Source: Planctomycetaceae bacterium
GTDB taxonomy: Bacteria; Planctomycetota; Planctomycetia; Pirellulales; UBA1268
Reading direction: 5' to 3'
Length of the DNA: 15,112 bases
Assembly (NCBI GenBank): GCA_009691925.1
Contig: SIAG01000050.1
Location: 1-15,112, forward strand
Below the pieces are notes generated by a model. That model was not told the origin of the DNA. It saw only the letters and a program-made list of their open reading frames with translations, and did no database searches. The position numbers and the translations under genes were made by a program. This document shows, one piece after another, positions 12,611 to 15,112 of this stretch. How positions within the stretch are numbered: the first letter of the stretch is position 1; every line of letters begins with the position of its first letter.

Positions 12611-15112
12611 GTGTTGAAGTTTCGTCTTGCTGCTGCCGCGATCCTCTCGGCTGCCACGCTTGCCTTCGCTGGAAGCGCAGCGATCGCCGCCAACACCCTC
12701 ACGGTCTACGGCACCGCCAGCGGTGAAAGCGGCCCGCAATACACCGCCGGCACGATCCTTGTTTCCGACACGGTGCAGCTCAACGACGGCGCCACCGTCG
12801 GCGGAGCAGCAAACCTCGTCGACAACGGCACGCTCCTCTTCAATCAGTCCGCCGGCAACCTGCTCACGATCAGCAATACCGTCTCCGGCAACGGCACGCT
12901 CACGCTCATGAACTCCGGCACGCTCCAGCTCTCCGGGACGGCGCCGAGCACCCGATTCATCCCGCTCAACCTGACGATCAACGCCAACAGCGGCTTCCTG
13001 ATCACCCCCGTGGTCTCGGGCACCCAAACCGGCATCCTCCAGCTCGGCCAAAGCGGCACCGGCACGCTCAACGTCGCCGGCGGCTCTGTCACGAGCAACA
13101 ATTTGCTCGTTGGCCAGGGGAACGGCGTCGGCACGATCAACGTGTCGAGCGGCACCTTGAACGCAACGGCCTTTCTGACCCTCGGCGGCACCGGCGGCGG
13201 CACCGGCACGCTCAACGTCACCGGCGGCCTCGTCGGCGGCAGCGGTGTCACCAACATGGGGAACGGAATCTATCTCGGCCGTTCGGGGTCGAGCAGCGGC
13301 CTGATCACGATCACCGGCGGCAGCGTGGGGACGCTCGCCGACCTCAGGATCGGCGAGGTGGGGAGCGGCACGGTCTCGATCACCAACGGCGGTTTGAGGG
13401 CAAACCAGACGTCTGTCGGCAGCGGCACCACCTCCGTCGGCCTGCTCAATGTCGGCACGTCAGGCACTGCCGACATGAGAGCCTTCCTGACTCTCGGCGG
13501 CACGAGCAGTGGCGCAGGCCGCGGCACGCTCACGGTCGACGGCGGCTTGATCGCGTCCCGCTCTGGCTCCCTCGGAGCCCAGGCTGGCACTCTCGGCACG
13601 GCCACGGTCACCAGCGGCACCTGGCTCAACAACGCCAGCGGCATCGGCGGTGCCCCCACTGCGAACCTGACGATCGGCGGCAGCGGCACCGGCAGCGTGA
13701 CGATCAACAACGGCGGCTACGTCGTCGTCTCCGGCACGCTTTCGCGCGGTGCCAATGGCACGCTCACCTTGAACCAGGGGGGCACGCTCCAGATCGGCGG
13801 CATCTCTGACAACGCAAACGCCACCCGCTTCCTGGTCGCCTCGACCGGCACCATCGGCAGCGGCACCTCGGGCGTGCTCGTCGGCGATCTCAACTACGCC
13901 GGCACGCTCAAGTTTGCCCAAAACAGCAATGGTCCGTCGCCGATCTCCACCTACAACGGCACGCTCAGCGGTGCGGGCGATCTCGTCAAGACGGGCAGCG
14001 GCACGCTCTTCCTCGGTGGCAACAACACCTACACCGGCGGCACGACGCTCGTCTTTGGCTTTCTCTCCCTCAACAGTGCCAATGCCATCGGCACCACCGG
14101 CACGATCAGCTTCGAGGGGGGCACGCTGCAGGCCACGAGCAACAACACGACCGATTACTCCGCTCGCTTCTCCGACGCCGCCAATCAGAAGTACGCCATC
14201 GACAGCAATGGCGAGAACCTCACCCTCGCCTCCGATCTGACGAGCGTCGGCGGCACGTTCACGAAGGCCGGTGCCGGCACGGTGACGCTCACCGGGGCCA
14301 ACACCTTCACCAGCGGCACCGTCCAGGCTGGCCTTCTCGAGGGCTCAGCCGCGAGCCTCGCCACATCGGGCACCTTTGGGGCTGGGGCGAACACCCGAGT
14401 CACTTTCGCCTCCGGCACGGCTAACGAGAACTGGGCCGGGCGAATGTTCGGCTCGGGCACGTTCGCGAAAACCGGCGCCGGCACGCTCACGCTCACCGGC
14501 TCGGGCGGCAGCAACCTCGGCACGCTCCTGATCTCCGAAGGGGCTGTCCGCGGCACGACCGACAACCTCAAGCAAAATATCGTCAACAACTCGCAGTTGA
14601 CGTTTGACCAGACCACGTCCGGCACCTACGCCCCAAATATCTCCGGCTCGGGCGACATACTGTTGAGCAACAGTGGCACGATCACGTTCACGGGCACCAC
14701 CACCCTCGCCGGCACCGCCACCGTCAGCAGCGGTCGGCTCGTCGCCACCAAAGCCGAAGCCATGCCGCAAAGCGTGGTCAACAACGCGGCCGTCGGGTTC
14801 AATAACGCCACCAGCGGCACCTATTCCGGCACCATCTCGGGCTCTGGGCTACTGGCAAAGCTCGGTGCTGGCGACATGACACTCACCGGCGCCAACACCT
14901 ACTCCGGCGGCACGCAGATCTCGGCCGGTTCGCTCATCGGCGACACCACGAGCCTGCAGGGGAATGTTGCCGTCAGCAGCGGCAACCTCAAGTTCAACCA
15001 AGCAACCAGCGGCACCTTCACTGACGTCCTCTCTGGTGTCGGCAACTTCTTCAAGCTCGGTGCCGGTGACCTGACCCTCACCGGAACGAACACCAACGCT
15101 GGCCCCTGGAAC
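12611..15112 (+). CDS. Large secreted beta-helical protein with autotransporter-associated (PATR) repeats, partial
   Basis: An open frame of 834 codons runs off the window end. GTG at 12611 has GGGAGG (12598-12603) seven bases upstream. The start MLKFRLAAAAILSAATLAFA with GSAAIAA is a signal peptide. Residues about 150-420 are degenerate repeats of the form L..G..G.GTL.V.GG, predicted parallel beta-helix. From 458 on there are at least five autotransporter-associated beta-strand repeats starting near residues 458 (LVKTGSGTLFLGGNNTYTGG), 550, 618, 748 and 814, interleaved with TSGTY..ISGSG units. In proteobacteria such passengers end in an outer-membrane barrel. In planctomycetes many end in a PEP-CTERM or similar sorting tail, which lies outside this window. 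The likely role is adhesion or a surface layer, by inference. Confidence 0.85.
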   Translation, partial: MLKFRLAAAAILSAATLAFAGSAAIAANTLTVYGTASGESGPQYTAGTILVSDTVQLNDGATVGGAANLVDNGTLLFNQSAGNLLTISNTVSGNGTLTLMNSGTLQLSGTAPSTRFIPLNLTINANSGFLITPVVSGTQTGILQLGQSGTGTLNVAGGSVTSNNLLVGQGNGVGTINVSSGTLNATAFLTLGGTGGGTGTLNVTGGLVGGSGVTNMGNGIYLGRSGSSSGLITITGGSVGTLADLRIGEVGSGTVSITNGGLRANQTSVGSGTTSVGLLNVGTSGTADMRAFLTLGGTSSGAGRGTLTVDGGLIASRSGSLGAQAGTLGTATVTSGTWLNNASGIGGAPTANLTIGGSGTGSVTINNGGYVVVSGTLSRGANGTLTLNQGGTLQIGGISDNANATRFLVASTGTIGSGTSGVLVGDLNYAGTLKFAQNSNGPSPISTYNGTLSGAGDLVKTGSGTLFLGGNNTYTGGTTLVFGFLSLNSANAIGTTGTISFEGGTLQATSNNTTDYSARFSDAANQKYAIDSNGENLTLASDLTSVGGTFTKAGAGTVTLTGANTFTSGTVQAGLLEGSAASLATSGTFGAGANTRVTFASGTANENWAGRMFGSGTFAKTGAGTLTLTGSGGSNLGTLLISEGAVRGTTDNLKQNIVNNSQLTFDQTTSGTYAPNISGSGDILLSNSGTITFTGTTTLAGTATVSSGRLVATKAEAMPQSVVNNAAVGFNNATSGTYSGTISGSGLLAKLGAGDMTLTGANTYSGGTQISAGSLIGDTTSLQGNVAVSSGNLKFNQATSGTFTDVLSGVGNFFKLGAGDLTLTGTNTNAGPWN

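Noticed and set aside
12506..15096. Several minus-strand open frames opposite the beta-helical protein
   Set aside because: They are Val/Pro/Ala-rich antisense readings of Gly/Thr/Ser repeats, with no independent support.
12611..15112. A CRISPR array or other spaced direct-repeat locus
   Set aside because: The repeats are irregularly spaced and stay in frame within a protein-coding sequence, and there are no regular spacers.

Overview
This is a GC-rich bacterial window whose gene content points to a planctomycete, probably Pirellulales-like. The evidence is a PEP-CTERM protein with the planctomycete-style VPEIDP tail, a secreted serpin, a very large secreted protein with autotransporter-type beta-strand repeats, a MarR-YceI operon, and several toxin-antitoxin or nucleotidyltransferase modules separated by short dispersed repeats. 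The taxonomic call is an inference from gene types only; there is no rRNA or marker gene to confirm it.

Layout. Positions 1-3640 are an accessory, rearranged stretch. They hold a small protein overlapping a nucleotidyltransferase-fold gene, a truncated Uma2-family remnant, a VapBC-type toxin-antitoxin operon with a promoter/operator that suggests leaderless translation of the antitoxin, and a PEP-CTERM protein that has lost its signal peptide. They also hold the last 26 codons of a second VapC. Two families of short repeats (about 65 bp and 48 bp) sit at or next to the broken ends. Positions 3640-4800 are an orderly operon of a MarR-type repressor and a secreted YceI-like protein, with a 12-bp palindrome in the leader. 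Positions 4833-7993 are a minus-strand glycine cleavage P-protein gene (gcvP) behind a tandem glycine riboswitch; promoter, riboswitch and a possible ribosome-site hairpin can all be placed. Positions 7990-8262 are an antitoxin-like gene with no toxin partner.

Positions 8392-12349 form a divergent pair of secreted proteins. On the minus strand is a trypsin-like protease fused to a LamG-like region and a SirB1/transglutaminase-like domain. On the plus strand is a serpin with a predicted Leu-Ser scissile bond. Between them lies an internally deleted serpin relic in which a ribosome site, start codon and signal-peptide start are joined directly to a serpin hinge. From 12611 to the window edge runs a secreted beta-helical protein with at least five PATR-type repeats; it continues past the window.

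The best candidates for something undescribed are the secreted protease/serpin pair with its internally deleted serpin relic, the overlapping small-protein/nucleotidyltransferase pair, and the repeats that coincide with gene ends, including the gcvP C-terminus. Function assignments rest on motif recognition by eye; no database search was possible.
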